A DNA stretch of 64,000 nucleotides, taken from NCBI GenBank assembly GCA_958510825.1, contig OY294047.1:1240001-1304000 (forward strand). The letters run 5' to 3'. The position numbers were made by a program, and so were the translations under genes. The stretch's first letter is position 1, and each line of letters begins with the position of its first letter. Below the pieces are notes generated by a model. The model did not search any database and was not told where the DNA came from. It saw only the letters and a program-made list of their open reading frames with translations. This document shows positions 53,583-64,000 of the stretch, in pieces. This DNA comes from Brachypterus glaber (lineage: Eukaryota > Arthropoda > Insecta > Coleoptera > Kateretidae).

Positions 53583-54286
53583 TGTTCAGGCTATAATCTC
53601 CCAAAAACTAACATCTTACAGTGAGTAGTTCTGTAATGTCCAGACCTTCCTTTACAAGCATACATCGTCCATTCTTGTTGTTGTTGGTTAATTTTTATTT
53701 TTTTTTACGAAAAATAAATAAAATTTTTTATTATTAAACCTTCTTCATTTATTTTTGTATTAACTTCTTTTTGACTTCAAGGTGTTTTGACTTTTATTAT
53801 ATTTATAGAGCTCTTGCTTTTATATTTTTAGTTTTAATATTTATAATAAACTTCAATAAGTGTAGTTTTTCCGTACTTTTTTTTGTTTCTTTAAGTTGTC
53901 TCAGGTCTCTTTAGACACAGTAACTAAATAATATCAGAAGAAAAGATTTTTTTGTAAAAAATTGTTTTGATTATACTGTACTGTATAAAGCGCCTCTTTT
54001 TTGATTTCGGAGCATTATTACGGTAACTTGTTTTTTCAAAAAATACTTGTTTTTTCTTTGGGCTTTTTTCACCCTAAACACCTACACTGCGAGCTGCTTA
54101 CAGTAGTAAATACTAAACGTTTTTGCTTGTATGGAACCCCACCAAAGGTTTAGTTAACATTAACTCGTTGATACAATTACCAAAACTATAACAACGTTAA
54201 GTATTACTGTAACAACCAGTGTTGAAAATAAAATGATATAAAACGTTTTAAAACTTAAAACCCTTGTATTAATTACGTATTATGTA
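53583..54286. other. No gene recognised
   Basis: AT-rich, low-complexity stretches only. Confidence 0.55.
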
Positions 54287-54464
54287 TAACTAAAAAGTAG
54301 AACACAAGATATATTTACCAATTTACAAAAACAAGATTTTCAAAAGAAGGGTTTTGGAAATGTTGAAAAAGAATAAAAAATATAACATTCCAAAAATTTT
54401 CCTTTAAAAATCTCGTTTTTGTAAATTAGTATAAATTTCTTGTTTTCTATTTTTGTTATATTTA
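54287..54464. repeat. Imperfect palindrome, ~180 bp
   Basis: AATTTACAAAAACAAGATTT and GGTTTTGGAAATGTT pair with AACATTCCAAAAATTTTCC and AAATCTCGTTTTTGTAAATT. Likely an old foldback element. Confidence 0.65.
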
Positions 54465-54506
54465 GATTAGATGCCAAATTTTGACACTAGTGAAATTTGA
54501 ATCATA

Positions 54507-54929
54507 CACGGAAAAAAAAATTATAGCTAGGAGCGCTATAACACACATACCAAGCAAATTATAATCGCTTATTATATAAATACAAGGCTTTCTCTTACAA
54601 TTATGGCAGTCAATGTAAAAATTTATATGAAATACCTTAATTGTTTAGTGAATAATAAAATATAACAAATAGTATGGCATTTATAGCTTAAATAGATTTA
54701 ATTATTGTCCGTGCTAATAATTTTTATAATATAATAAAATTTCTGTAAATTTATAATAGTGCCTGTAATAAATATAATTGTGTCTGTAATATATATAATC
54801 GTTTCCGATTTATTTTTAACATTATTAGTTATTGTGTCCCTTATAATCTATAGCTTAAATCACTATAATTTGCCACTGTTACCAAATATCTTATAATGTA
54901 TAGCGCAGAGCCCACAATTTCTTTCCGTG
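54507..54929 (+). mobile_element. Tc1/mariner-type MITE (CACGGAAA family), copy 4
   Basis: 423 bp, TA at 54505 and 54930, nearly identical to copies 2 and 3. 54930-55154 has no gene. Confidence 0.9.
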
Positions 54930-55154
54930 TAGGCAAAATAAAATTTCGATTTATTTAAATTGAATTAAATTTGATATCTTATTTTATAAACTTCCTCATT
55001 TTGCAGCCCGTCAAAAATGTTAAGACCGCGATCATTTTTAAAATTATTAGAGTTTAAAAAGAGTCATCAAAGGAAGGAAATCGACATCTCAGCTGGAATT
55101 CCGAAAAATATTTTTTGTTAAATTATGTAATCTATAGATATAAAATTTGATAAT

Positions 55155-56610
55155 AATAATAATAATAATAATCTTTATTAATCTCATAAATAAGAATTAA
55201 ATACAACAAGTTGTAAAATAATACGAATACACGAGACATGTCTTTTTAAAATAATAAATAAATTATATTAACGACTACAATTATACACATTAAAATTTTT
55301 ATAAAATGTTCACTAGCCATTGTCGTCTTCAAATTCCTTTATAGAATAATATGCTTTCGATAAGAGTTTGGTCTTGATTAGTTTTTTAAAATTAGGTAAA
55401 GGAGTAAGCTTTATTATATTTTCTAATCTATTGTATAATTTAATACCTTTAATGAGGGGACCATTTTGTGATAAAGTTAGCCTATATTTTGGAACCAATA
55501 TATTTTCTTTGTTCCTAGTATTATGATAATGCAAATCTTTATTCTTAGTTAACGAATTTTTATTTTTATGTATGTATACTAATAAATTTAAAATGTAAAG
55601 GCAAGGAACTGTAAGTATTTGAAGTTCAATAAATTTTTTTCTACAACTTTCTCTGCGCTTTAAGTTTGATATAACCCTTAAACACTTCTTTTGCAGCACA
55701 AAAATATTATCCACCTCAGTCCCCATTCCCCAAAACTCAATTCCATAACTTATTGATGATTGCACCAGACCGAAATACAGCGATTTCAAGACGTCCACTG
55801 AGACCGTAGATTTTAATTTTTTTAGAACAAATAAGTAGCTACTTATTTTTAAATTTAGATGTTCAATATGAGTGTCCCACTTTAGTTTGGAATCTAAATA
55901 AATGCCTAAAAATTTGCAGTTGGATACTTGTGGAATAGATTTTTGTTCTGCCCTAATAAGTAAACTAAAATTTTCCTTTTGATTTTTTGTCAAAAATCGT
56001 ATTGATTGGGTTTTACTAACATTCAGAACTAAACCATTCTCTCTACAGTACCCACTAATAAGTAAAATAATATTTTTGCATTTTTCTAAAAGCTGTTCTA
56101 AGTTGTTTGCTCTAATAAGAACATTCAAATCGTCGGCAAACATTATTATTTCACTTATATTTCCACAGTATTTTGCAATGTCATTCACGAAAATCAAAAA
56201 TAATAAAGGGCCCAATATTGAGCCTTGTGGTACACCTTTGCCAATGTTTTTAAATTCTGAAGCTTTACCTTGCAAAATAACTTGTTGAGCTCTTTCCTCC
56301 AGATATGTGCAAAGCCATCGAAACGCCGGACCCCTTACTCCATAAAGTTTTAGTTTACGAAGCAAGAGTTTATGGTCCACCGTTTCAAAGGCCTTGCTCA
56401 TATCAAAGAGGAGAGCAAAAACCATCTCCTTATCTTCCAAATTATTTAAAATAAATTCTATGATTTTATCAAACCATGTTGATGTTCATTTAATATGTTA
56501 TATTTATCAAAAAAACTTAATAATCTTACTTGAAAACATTTCTCGAAAATCTTAGCAAAATGGCTCTGTAGGGAGATTGGTCTATAAGATGTTTTTTCCG
56601 TTTTTTTTTC
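55155..56610 (-). pseudogene. LINE reverse transcriptase, 5'-truncated
   Basis: The main frame is 56440-55313. From the N side it shows ALLFDMSKAFETVDH (motif A), GKGVPQGSILGPLLFLIFVN (motif B), IIMFADDLNV (motif C, FADD catalytic pair), LNVSKTQ and CKFLGIYLDSKLKWDTH. It then has a basic tail ending KLIKTKLLSKAYYS. A second stretch upstream (about 56595-56478) reads TSYRPISLQ, AKIFEKC and NILNEHQHG, the first fingers block. A shift and a loss of about eight codons separate it from the main frame. The endonuclease and ORF1 are absent. The 3' side has a ~150-bp UTR and an (ATT)n tail at 55155-55178. It would copy its RNA into DNA at a nick; this copy is dead. Jockey/CR1/I-type; clade unresolved. 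Confidence 0.85.
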
Positions 56611-58407
56611 CTTTTTTTTTGTAGATGGGCACTACTTTTGAATTTTTGATATTTTGATATTTATTGAATGTAAAAGCCTTGACGTGATTCACGTCACGTG
56701 AACCAAATTTATTTTATGTATAAAAAGTATAAAAGACGTTAATGCATTAAAAAATTGAAAACTGTTATAATAAATCCGCTTTAAACTTAAAGAGGACAAA
56801 TTATCTTTTTTATTCGATTTATTCTAAAAGCGACACTTTTTGTTCATATTTTACGGGCGAAAAGTTGAACTTGATCAAAATTTGCGTTACGTAATACTTG
56901 AACGTTCCCTTACTAGTACTAATTGCCGATGTAAAAAAATCCTACCAAGAATTATGTGACACCGGGTACATTAAAAATGCCAACTGTAAAATTTATATAA
57001 AGTGGAAAATTTCTGAAATATTTTCTGATAAAAATTTCAATTTTGTTAGGTTTTGTATTTAAGATTTATTGTCAGAAAAATACAATATAACATGCTGTGA
57101 ATGTGGTTATTACAAAATATAAAAGAAAGTTTCGTATTTGTATACAAGGTGATCCAACTTTGAGTAGCCAAAATTTTGGCTTATCTTTAAAAAAAATTCA
57201 GTAACAGTTAAAACAGTTTCAAAAATTTATATTATGACTTTTATCTCCTTGCCTGTTATTGATCTTCAAGTACTGTTAATAATATGCTTTTTATTCGATT
57301 GATACTAAAACCGACACTTTTTGTTCATGTTTTATGGGCGAAAAGTTTCGCCTGCAAACTAAAACTTATTTTTAAGCTTTTTAAAAGAAGGAAAAAGTTT
57401 CTCGTTTATTAATAAAAAGGTTGCTACCATTGTTTAATTTTTTTTTAATATAATATATTTGACTTTGAAAGCTAGGAAATTTTACGTAATTTAAATCATA
57501 AAAAAACTAAGTCCTTAAGCAAAAAATTAAAAAAGGACGACGTTAGCCACTCCAGCAACTCGTCCATAAAATACGTCGCACTTTTTTAGGTGATTTTAGA
57601 CCCCCTTCCCCATGTCACACATTGTCAGAAAATCTTGACCCCCTCCCCCTATGTTATGTCAAACTAAATTTTACTAAAAAAATTGTTTGTTTTTGCGGTG
57701 GCAGAGAGCAGTTACTGCTGAAATTTTGCTTGTAGATGCTGTTCTTGATGTAAAACAATGAAAAAATGTTGTCTTGTTTTTCGTAGCGGCTTGTTAGTTA
57801 TTATTACAGTTACGCTTATCTAAACTTAAAACATAATTTTAACCCTTTCACTCCGGATTTGTTTTCTTTGAATTTCGGAAACTTTTTTTGTGCATATAAA
57901 ATAAAATGCTCTTTCCCAGCCTTAATATATTCGGTCTGAGAATTTGTTGGATATATGAGCCAAATGAAAAGCAGCGTATTTTCTGTGTAGAAAACCGTTT
58001 CAATTAAAAAATGCCTCTTAAATAAAAATGTCTAGTTATGTTTTTACCCCTAAAGACACGACATCGCAAGATTTACTGATCCTTCTTAGATATAAATATC
58101 CATAAGAAGTCGAATAAAAAGTTATTTTTTGGTGGTGTGACAAAAAAACTGCGGTCAAGTAGGTTTTTGGCCTACCATAAATTATATAAAGAGACATTTT
58201 CTCGGTGGTAAGGATATTAATCGAAGCACTCGACTGAAAAAAAGTACTTAAACATGTTTTTGTCTTAGTGCCAAGAAAACTCGACCTTAAAAATATAATA
58301 AAATGTCCGACAGTGAAGTTGAATTATACTAGTTTACAAAGGTTTTGCTCCACGACATGTCGCGACAGTTTTAACGCTAAAAAACTAAACACTATTTTAC
58401 TGTAGAT
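56611..58407. other. No gene; two copies of a 55-bp phrase and a Harbinger end
   Basis: TTTATTCGATTTATTCTAAA with GCGACACTTTTTGTTCAT (56812) recurs at 57290 and, weaker, at 14570. 56883-56912 is the right end of a GGGAACGTTC MITE without its partner. The rest is unremarkable. Confidence 0.5.
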
Positions 58408-58860
58408 TACACTGAAAATCTAAAAATAGTAGTACCTACAACCAAACGTTGTTGTAACAACTTTGAGGTATATAATACCATTTTTATGATCATTCTAAAA
58501 CATTATAACGTTAAATTAAATACACTATTATTTTAGATTCATATTGTTTAATAATACAACAACGTTGTTGTCACTATGATAGTTTTTTTTTAAGGAAGGA
58601 TGATTAATAAAGATAGCGACAATCAGCAGATTCTAATAAATGTTTTACCAACATATTGAAAGTAGGCATTTTGGGCTAAAAATTTTATGTGCATAAGGAT
58701 ACCCAACGATAAGCATGTACATGTACATGTAATTACATGGGATATATAGTTTCTATGTGCACATAAATGTTTAAAATACATTAAACCAAATTTACAAATG
58801 CAGCAGAGAGCCGACCAGGCTCTGCTAGCCAGTCAGACGGACGGGTCAGAGGAATTGCAT
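58408..58860 (+). mobile_element. Dispersed repeat K, uninterrupted copy
   Basis: ACACTGAAAATCTAAAAATAG through TACAACAACGTTGTTGTCAC to GCTAGCCAGTCAGACGGACG. It provides the empty site for the H1 insertion at 40623. The frames on its minus strand are not conserved. 58861-59045 has no gene. Confidence 0.8.
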
Positions 58861-59047
58861 GTATTTTGAAGCGTAGGAAGGAGCGGCAGTCCGACCCTAG
58901 GGATTTGCAAGCCACGTCTACCTCGCTTTTTACCGGACAAAGAAAAACCTGTTCGATTAACAGTTTGTTGTTGTAAATCAAACAACTGCACTCGTTTATA
59001 AATACCGAACACGTTTACTTTTTTGTTGGTGTATTCTATGCAATATA

Positions 59048-59838
59048 CAGTGCGTACATTAAGTCTGGAATCACCCGATTTACTTTTCAATTATAAGACT
59101 TTTAAAAAAACGCTCGGACAGGTCGATTTTAATTTTTAATTTTTCAAATTTTGGTGTAAAAAACTTATCAAAATTTTCACGCCCTTGCACCCTCCCATCA
59201 CAACTTTTTTTTTTCAAATAGCAACCTACCTCTTGTGACACATCGTTGGAAAGGTTATTTAATAAGCTTTCTAACGGTGTATGCCAAAGCCTTATTTAAA
59301 AAGGGGCTTAGAAAAAAATTAGTGGCTATTTGAAAAAAAAATTGGAATAAGTGGGTGCAAGGGGGTGAAAATTGTGATAACATTTGGTGTAAACCAAAAT
59401 TTGCAAAATTAAAAATAAAAATCCACCTGTATGAGCATTTTTTTTAACTTCCCAGTTACAAGTTAAAGAAAAAAATGCTTAGACAGGTCGATTTTTATTT
59501 TTTATATCGAAAATTTTGGTTTACACCAAATGTTATCACAATTTTCACCCACTTGCACCCACTTATTCCAATTTTTTTTTTCAAATAGCCACTAATTTTT
59601 TTCTAAGCCCCTTTTTAAATAGGGCTTTGGCATACACCGTTAGAAAGCTTATTAAATAACCTTTCCTTTGAAAAAAAAAAGTTGTGATGGGAGGGTGCAA
59701 GGGGGTGAAAATTTAGATAACTTTTTTTACACCAAAATTTGAAAAATTAAAAATTAAAATCGACCTGTCCGAGCGTTTTTTTAAAAGTCTTATAATTGAA
59801 AAGTAAATCGGGTGATTCCAGACTTAATGTACGCACTG
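59048..59838. mobile_element. 791-bp Tc1/mariner-type palindromic element
   Basis: Almost the whole length is two ~390-bp inverted arms. Ends are CAGTGCGTACATTAAGTCTG and complement, with TA at 59046 and 59839. Related copies are at 4226 and 23987. No coding capacity. Confidence 0.9.
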
Positions 59839-59840
59839 TA

Positions 59841-60135
59841 TAGTGGTTGGCGCATATGCAACTATTCATTGTTGTATACTATAAACTAATTACGTTATTA
59901 ATTACGCTAGTGTTTTATCAGTGTACTATTAAACTTACGTTTTACGTTTTTTATATATTTATTATGCGCAGCAAGTCGCAACTTTTAAAGAACCCCTTTA
60001 ATTTCAGTTAAAGTACCTTTATGCTAAATTAGAACTAAAGTTTCTCTTACTTAGTTCACCTGCAATTCTGTTCTAACAGTGCCTTAATTTTATTTTCCAA
60101 CAACTTTAATCCATAAGTTATTGTCTACTTACCAA
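59841..60135. other. No gene recognised
   Basis: AT-rich. It ends with the 8-bp target CTTACCAA of the next element. Confidence 0.6.
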
Positions 60136-60950
60136 CAGGGCCGGACTGAGCCAGCCAGGACCCAGGCCGTTCCATTTTTCCACCCAAGGCCGTAGCTAAG
60201 GCAGTTTTACGGGGTTATTAAGCGGCGCCATTCCTAGCAAAAAAGTACCGAATAAAAACTAAGCGCCGCAGACGATTTTTTTATAAATTCTATTTATTTC
60301 TGATGTTTTTTTTATATATTTTTAGGTTAGAAAGGTATAAATTTTAAAAAGTCATTTCACATTTTGGGTAGGTAATCTCTTAACCTCATTAGAATGCTTT
60401 TAAAGCCCTTCCGCCCGAAAAATTTAAATATTCTTCTCTAAAATAAAAGAAAAATTTAAAATCTGATAATTTAACCTCTGAGCTCAATTGTTGTGCCTCA
60501 AATCAAATTTGTAGTATTAGGTTATAAAAGTACAAGTCGTAACAAGTTCTTAAAAAAAAAATAGAAAGATCGATTCAAAATTGACCACCTTCTGGAATTT
60601 TAAAATAAAAAACCTTGAAAATTCCTAGTGTGTGACAGGCCCCCTTCGGACATTAGATCATATACACATAGATACGGCATTAATGTTGATTTGTTTTATG
60701 TAGAACATATACAAAGCCAATTCTTAACAAACCAGTAGAGCGGTGAGGTTGCGAGGAGGTGGAGTATAACATATTTGTTAACAAACTGTGTGGTGACCAG
60801 AAGCGGGAAGGTGAAATCTACCTGGATATAGCAATGAAAACATTTCGGTTTGACGTGGACTCAATGCGCATCTAGGAGGGGATATATGATCTAATCTTCG
60901 AACCCGGGCCCAGGGAAGCTTCCGTCCTTTCTCCCTTGAATCCGGCCCTG
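60136..60950. mobile_element. hAT non-autonomous element (CAGGGCCGGA ends)
   Basis: 815 bp. The ends CAGGGCCGGACTGAG and ATCCGGCCCTG are inverted, with perfect 8-bp duplication CTTACCAA at 60128-60135 and 60951-60958. CAGGGCCGG is a classic hAT terminus. It contains the nested MITE at 60652. No transposase frame. Confidence 0.9.
60652..60895. mobile_element. MITE with 8-bp TSD (ATTAGATC family), copy 2, nested
   Basis: Ends ATTAGATCATATACACATAG and GATATATGATCTAAT. The 8-bp flanks CTTCGGAC and CTTCGAAC differ by one base. The interior matches 39983-40213 inverted (CATTTCGGTTTGACGTGGAC). Confidence 0.82.
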
Positions 60951-61194
60951 CTTACCAATCTACTCCGTAAAATTTTCATTGCTCACGCAAAACAAAAGAA
61001 CAACATTAAACTTTCAACAATAATTTAGTAATTATTACCTATTTTGCACAAAAGAAATGAAATGGTGCTTGACAAGTGCACAGCGCACTATGAGCCAGAG
61101 ATTCAATTCAGTGGCCAAAATGGGCTAAATTAACTAACAAAGTGGCAAAAAAAAGATTAATTATTTGAATATGAAATGGTTAGGGCAGTTCTGC

Positions 61195-61325
61195 CCTGTT
61201 AAAGTAAAGGACAGTAAGTAACACTTGTCGCATAGCTGCGTTTTCACGCAACCCTGATAATATTTTGAAAACGCTGCTATTGACCAATGTCACTTACTGC
61301 CCTTTACTTTATGAGGGCAGAGTAA
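61195..61325. mobile_element. ~130-bp foldback element
   Basis: TTCTGCCCTGTTAAAGTAAA and AGCTGCGTTTTC pair with GAAAACGCTGCT and TTTACTTTATGAGGGCAGAG. 60959-61194 has no gene. Confidence 0.7.
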
Positions 61326-61546
61326 TTTTCAGAACAAAATGTGAGGGGGCGTAGGGAGGTTCTTCATTTGAATAGAAAATGGCGTCGCGAAATAATCATT
61401 TTAAATTTTCTTTTCGATCATATAATTTTTATTTTTTTTAACATTTTTTAAAAATGTTATTTTTTTATTTGTAGAAAATATGATTTAAAAGTATAATTTA
61501 CTTTAAAAGTTAAGATAACTTTTGGACCGCACCGTATGCTATTAAC

Positions 61547-61990
61547 AGTAGTCGGCGAATTTCCAGTACTCGCATAGGCGCCGCGTCGACTCTAGCGTTG
61601 AGGCGAGGTTTTAAATGTTTACATTTTTATTTCTTTTTATCTTGATTTTTTTAATGATTCCATTTAAACGAGTAAGGTGGGAAAAAAGTCATCGATAAAT
61701 AAAAATTAAAAACTTTCGTATTCTTAAAAGATAAAAATCGAATGTCGGTTTTTTCTTTGAAAAACACCGATATATATATACGTATGTATAGTTAATATGT
61801 ATAGTTAATATGTATAGTTAATATGTATAGTTAATATTGTCGTGGGTAAAAAATTAGTCGTCAAATGTTTCGATTTATAAAAATGTCCCTCATAATTCGT
61901 CAAAATTATTCCGTAAGCCTATGTTTCTGTGTTTATTTTCAACGTTGATGAGTCATAACTGAGTTTACGCCGAATACTGGTTATTAACTA
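61547..61990. mobile_element. TIR element with 13-bp tandem repeats; partner of 63760-63960
   Basis: Left ACAGTAGTCGGCGAATTTCC and right CGCCGAATACTGG are inverted. The 13-bp unit TATGTATAGTTAA is repeated about four times at 61784-61835. The right half (TAGTCGTCAAATGTTTCGAT to AACGTTGATGAGTC) recurs directly at 63820-63930. Confidence 0.65.
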
Positions 61991-62310
61991 TGATGAAAAA
62001 ATATAAGGAAACTAAATGTACTCAGTATATTTGTATAATATTTATGTTTTACTGTTATATTTATAACCTGTATTATAATTATGTATAATAATATTAATAA
62101 AAACCTTGCAAAAACTGATATTCATAAAATAAACTTTTATGTGGTTTTTGATCAAATTTAATTCACATTAAATGCGAAAATTTATTGCATTTACATCAAT
62201 TTATTCATTTATATTAAATTATTTCAATATTGCTTCATTTAAATACATAGCTATTGTGTTGTTGATGTGCAAACGAAATCATTAAAATTACATCCGATGT
62301 GAAAATTTAC
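61991..62310. other. No gene recognised
   Basis: AT-rich spacer. Confidence 0.6.
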
Positions 62311-62787
62311 TTTTTCTATTTTGCGACTCTTATAAGCTCATAATCACACGCATTTTGCGTGTTCTTATAGGCCCATAAGAGGTCTCTACTTTTTTTTCTG
62401 TTGGGTTGGCAACATACAAAAGCATATCTCTTGACGTTTTACGTACAAATGTCATGTCGATTTAAAGTTTAATTTTTTACAAAATTTTGTGTTTGGGTTA
62501 GAGGGAAGAGATGACTGTAAAATATATCAAAATATCATTTGTTCTTAGAATTTTAAACATAGTGTAAACTGTAATGCCAACCCAAAACAAAAATCCCAAA
62601 ATCAGTCATCAATTTAAATGTAAGTTTTTAAATTTTAGAGCAAAATAGAAAAAATTGTATAAAGCACTCGTTTCAGAACACGTTTTTAGAGCACTACTTT
62701 AAAAAAGTCCCCGCAAGCGGCTCGTTTTCTAAACTTGTACTCGTGCTCTAAAAACGCATGTTATGAAACTAGTACTTTAATATACTA
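62311..62787 (+). mobile_element. Hairpin-ended repeat H1 copy
   Basis: TTTTTCTATTTTGCGACTC to TTTAATATACTA, 477 bp, with a deletion after GTTTGGGTTA compared with the 40623 copy. Confidence 0.88.
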
Positions 62788-63759
62788 TTTTCTACCGCTG
62801 AATACAAAGTTGTATTTTGCAAGTTCATTTGAGGAGCATTAGTTAACAAAGTCTTAATTGTATAATGGATTTGATAACTTTTGAAATAATGCTCCTCAAT
62901 TAATACCCTATTTCCATTCAGTTACTTTGCGCACTGTTCAAATGAAACAATTGAATAGTGCAGTCAGTTTGCCCGGCGAACTTCACCGATGTAACCGAAA
63001 GACCGAAAAGACCGAAAAAAAAATAGGTGCAAAAAGTCCAAACCAACGTTAACGTAAACTAACGCCCCGCATAAAAAAAAAACAAGTAACAAAAACCAAA
63101 CAAAATCAACTTTAACCTAAACCGTTATTTTAGTTTTCGGACATTCTCCGGAAAATGTCGATATTCCCAGATTTCGGTCTTTGGCAGTGACATATACATA
63201 GTTTCCGATTTTAACATTTTATTTTTACGGGAAAGCATTTTGTTTTTAGAGGAAAGCATTATTATTGCAGCCTCATTATCTTTTTGTATTTTTTGTTTCT
63301 TTATCAATGAAAATTTAAAATAGAGCCGTTCAAGTATTACGTAACGCACTTTTTAGTCAAATTTTACCACTGTGCGTGTGGATTCAAACAATTTAGGTAT
63401 CAGTGAGGTATTTTATTGTCAAATTTGTTTAAATCGGTAAAAAAAAACTTGAGGAATACAGTCTGGTTAAGGATATCATACATTTTTATGGCATTTCTTT
63501 TGACATGTGCAACGTTAAACTCCCCAGACTCTCCACCACTGGAGATAAAAAAAATGTAAATTATTTATAAAGCATATGTATGTCGTAGTACTATTTACAT
63601 ACATTTTTAGCTGTATTTTTATTATTTATATCAAAATTTTAATGAAATATGTATATCGAAAAAACACGAAGAAAGTGCTATATTTGGACTTTGTGGCCCT
63701 GTAAAAAATTAACTAGGTTAGATATTTAAAATCTGCAAGTTACTGCGTGAATCTTTTTT
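62788..63759. other. No gene; solo Harbinger-like end
   Basis: 63325-63347 (CCGTTCAAGTATTACGTAAC) is an isolated end of the GGGAACGTTC family. The 74-codon minus frame at 63125-63349 is lysine/methionine-rich and unrecognised. Confidence 0.5.
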
Positions 63760-63960
63760 CTTCGAAAAACACCGATATACATATTTATAGTTAATATGTA
63801 TAGTCAATATTGTTGTGTGTAACAAATTAGTCGTCAAATGTTTCGATTTAGTGACCTTTATAATTCGGCAAAATTATTCCGTAAGCCTATGGGTCTGTAT
63901 TTATTTTCAACGTTGATGAGTCGTAACTGAATTTACGCCGACTACTGTTGATGACGGTAG
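63760..63960 (+). repeat. Direct repeat of 61750-61980
   Basis: AAAACACCGATATAC to TTTACGCCGACTACTG parallels the earlier copy in the same orientation but has one 13-bp unit instead of four. 63961-64000 is undetermined. Confidence 0.75.
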
Positions 63961-64000
63961 TGAATATGTAAACTAGAACTTAGTTAGGTAGCAGAAAAAT

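Noticed and set aside
58781..59090. Two minus frames of 66 and 85 codons
   Set aside because: They run across repeat K and into the edge of the 59048 palindrome; repeat K is not open at the same place in its other copies.
1..64000. CRISPR array, rRNA, telomeric repeats, LTR retrotransposon
   Set aside because: Looked for and not seen: no spacer-repeat array, no rRNA core, no TTAGG tract, no paired LTRs with primer-binding site.

Overview
This is a very AT-rich, repeat-dense stretch of animal nuclear DNA, almost certainly from an insect. The evidence is the combination of a piggyBac transposon with TTAA ends, an element with a P-type THAP start, Tc1/mariner, hAT and Harbinger-like MITEs, a Penelope-like remnant, several 5'-truncated LINEs, a tRNA-derived SINE, and elements carrying GACA/GACG microsatellites like the dipteran mini-me type. 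The order cannot be fixed from sequence alone; a beetle with a large genome would fit but this is a guess. I recognise no ordinary host gene, rRNA, true tRNA or CRISPR array. The few coding stretches all belong to mobile elements.

Layout. 1-7.1 kb: LINE tail, tandem duplication, small palindromic elements, a SINE with an (AAAC)n tail and a mini-me-like element with a 290-bp GACA/GACG array. 8.4-9.5 kb: a long-TIR Tc1/mariner MITE between two copies of another small element. 10.2-10.7 kb: degenerate tandem array. 12-13.1 kb: GIY-YIG part of a Penelope-like element. 15.5-19.4 kb: dense nest of MITEs. 19.8-23.3 kb: a complete-looking piggyBac transposon with TTAA duplication, matched ends, an intron-containing transposase gene and all expected catalytic aspartates. 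27.3-30.5 kb: third mini-me copy, then a 1,270-bp element with 34-bp perfect TIRs, an 8-bp duplication and a THAP-domain start, best read as a P-superfamily derivative. 31.5 kb: LINE end. 33.2-33.5 kb: motif-phased repeat. 34.8-35.2 kb: mariner remnant. 37.6-46.7 kb: closely packed MITEs (two hAT copies with perfect 8-bp duplications, a Harbinger-like element, TTAA palindromes). 47.2-51.6 kb: LINE RNase-H-side fragment, second Harbinger-like copy and two hairpin-ended repeats, one seemingly a local templated insertion. 52-55 kb: palindromic MITEs. 55.2-56.6 kb: the longest LINE reverse transcriptase remnant. 59-61 kb: a 791-bp palindrome and a hAT element carrying a nested MITE. 61.5-64 kb: direct repeats and one more hairpin-ended element.

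How it works together: the window is a nested mobile-element deposit. Only the piggyBac element looks able to encode its own transposase. The other families are non-autonomous and must have used enzymes encoded elsewhere. Nested insertions give empty sites and relative ages: the hairpin family H1 inserted into an older repeat at 40.6 kb, a Harbinger-like MITE into an older MITE at 50.6 kb, a hAT MITE into a foldback at 18.1 kb, an 8-bp-TSD MITE into a hAT element at 60.7 kb, and piggyBac into an older TIR element at 19.8 kb.
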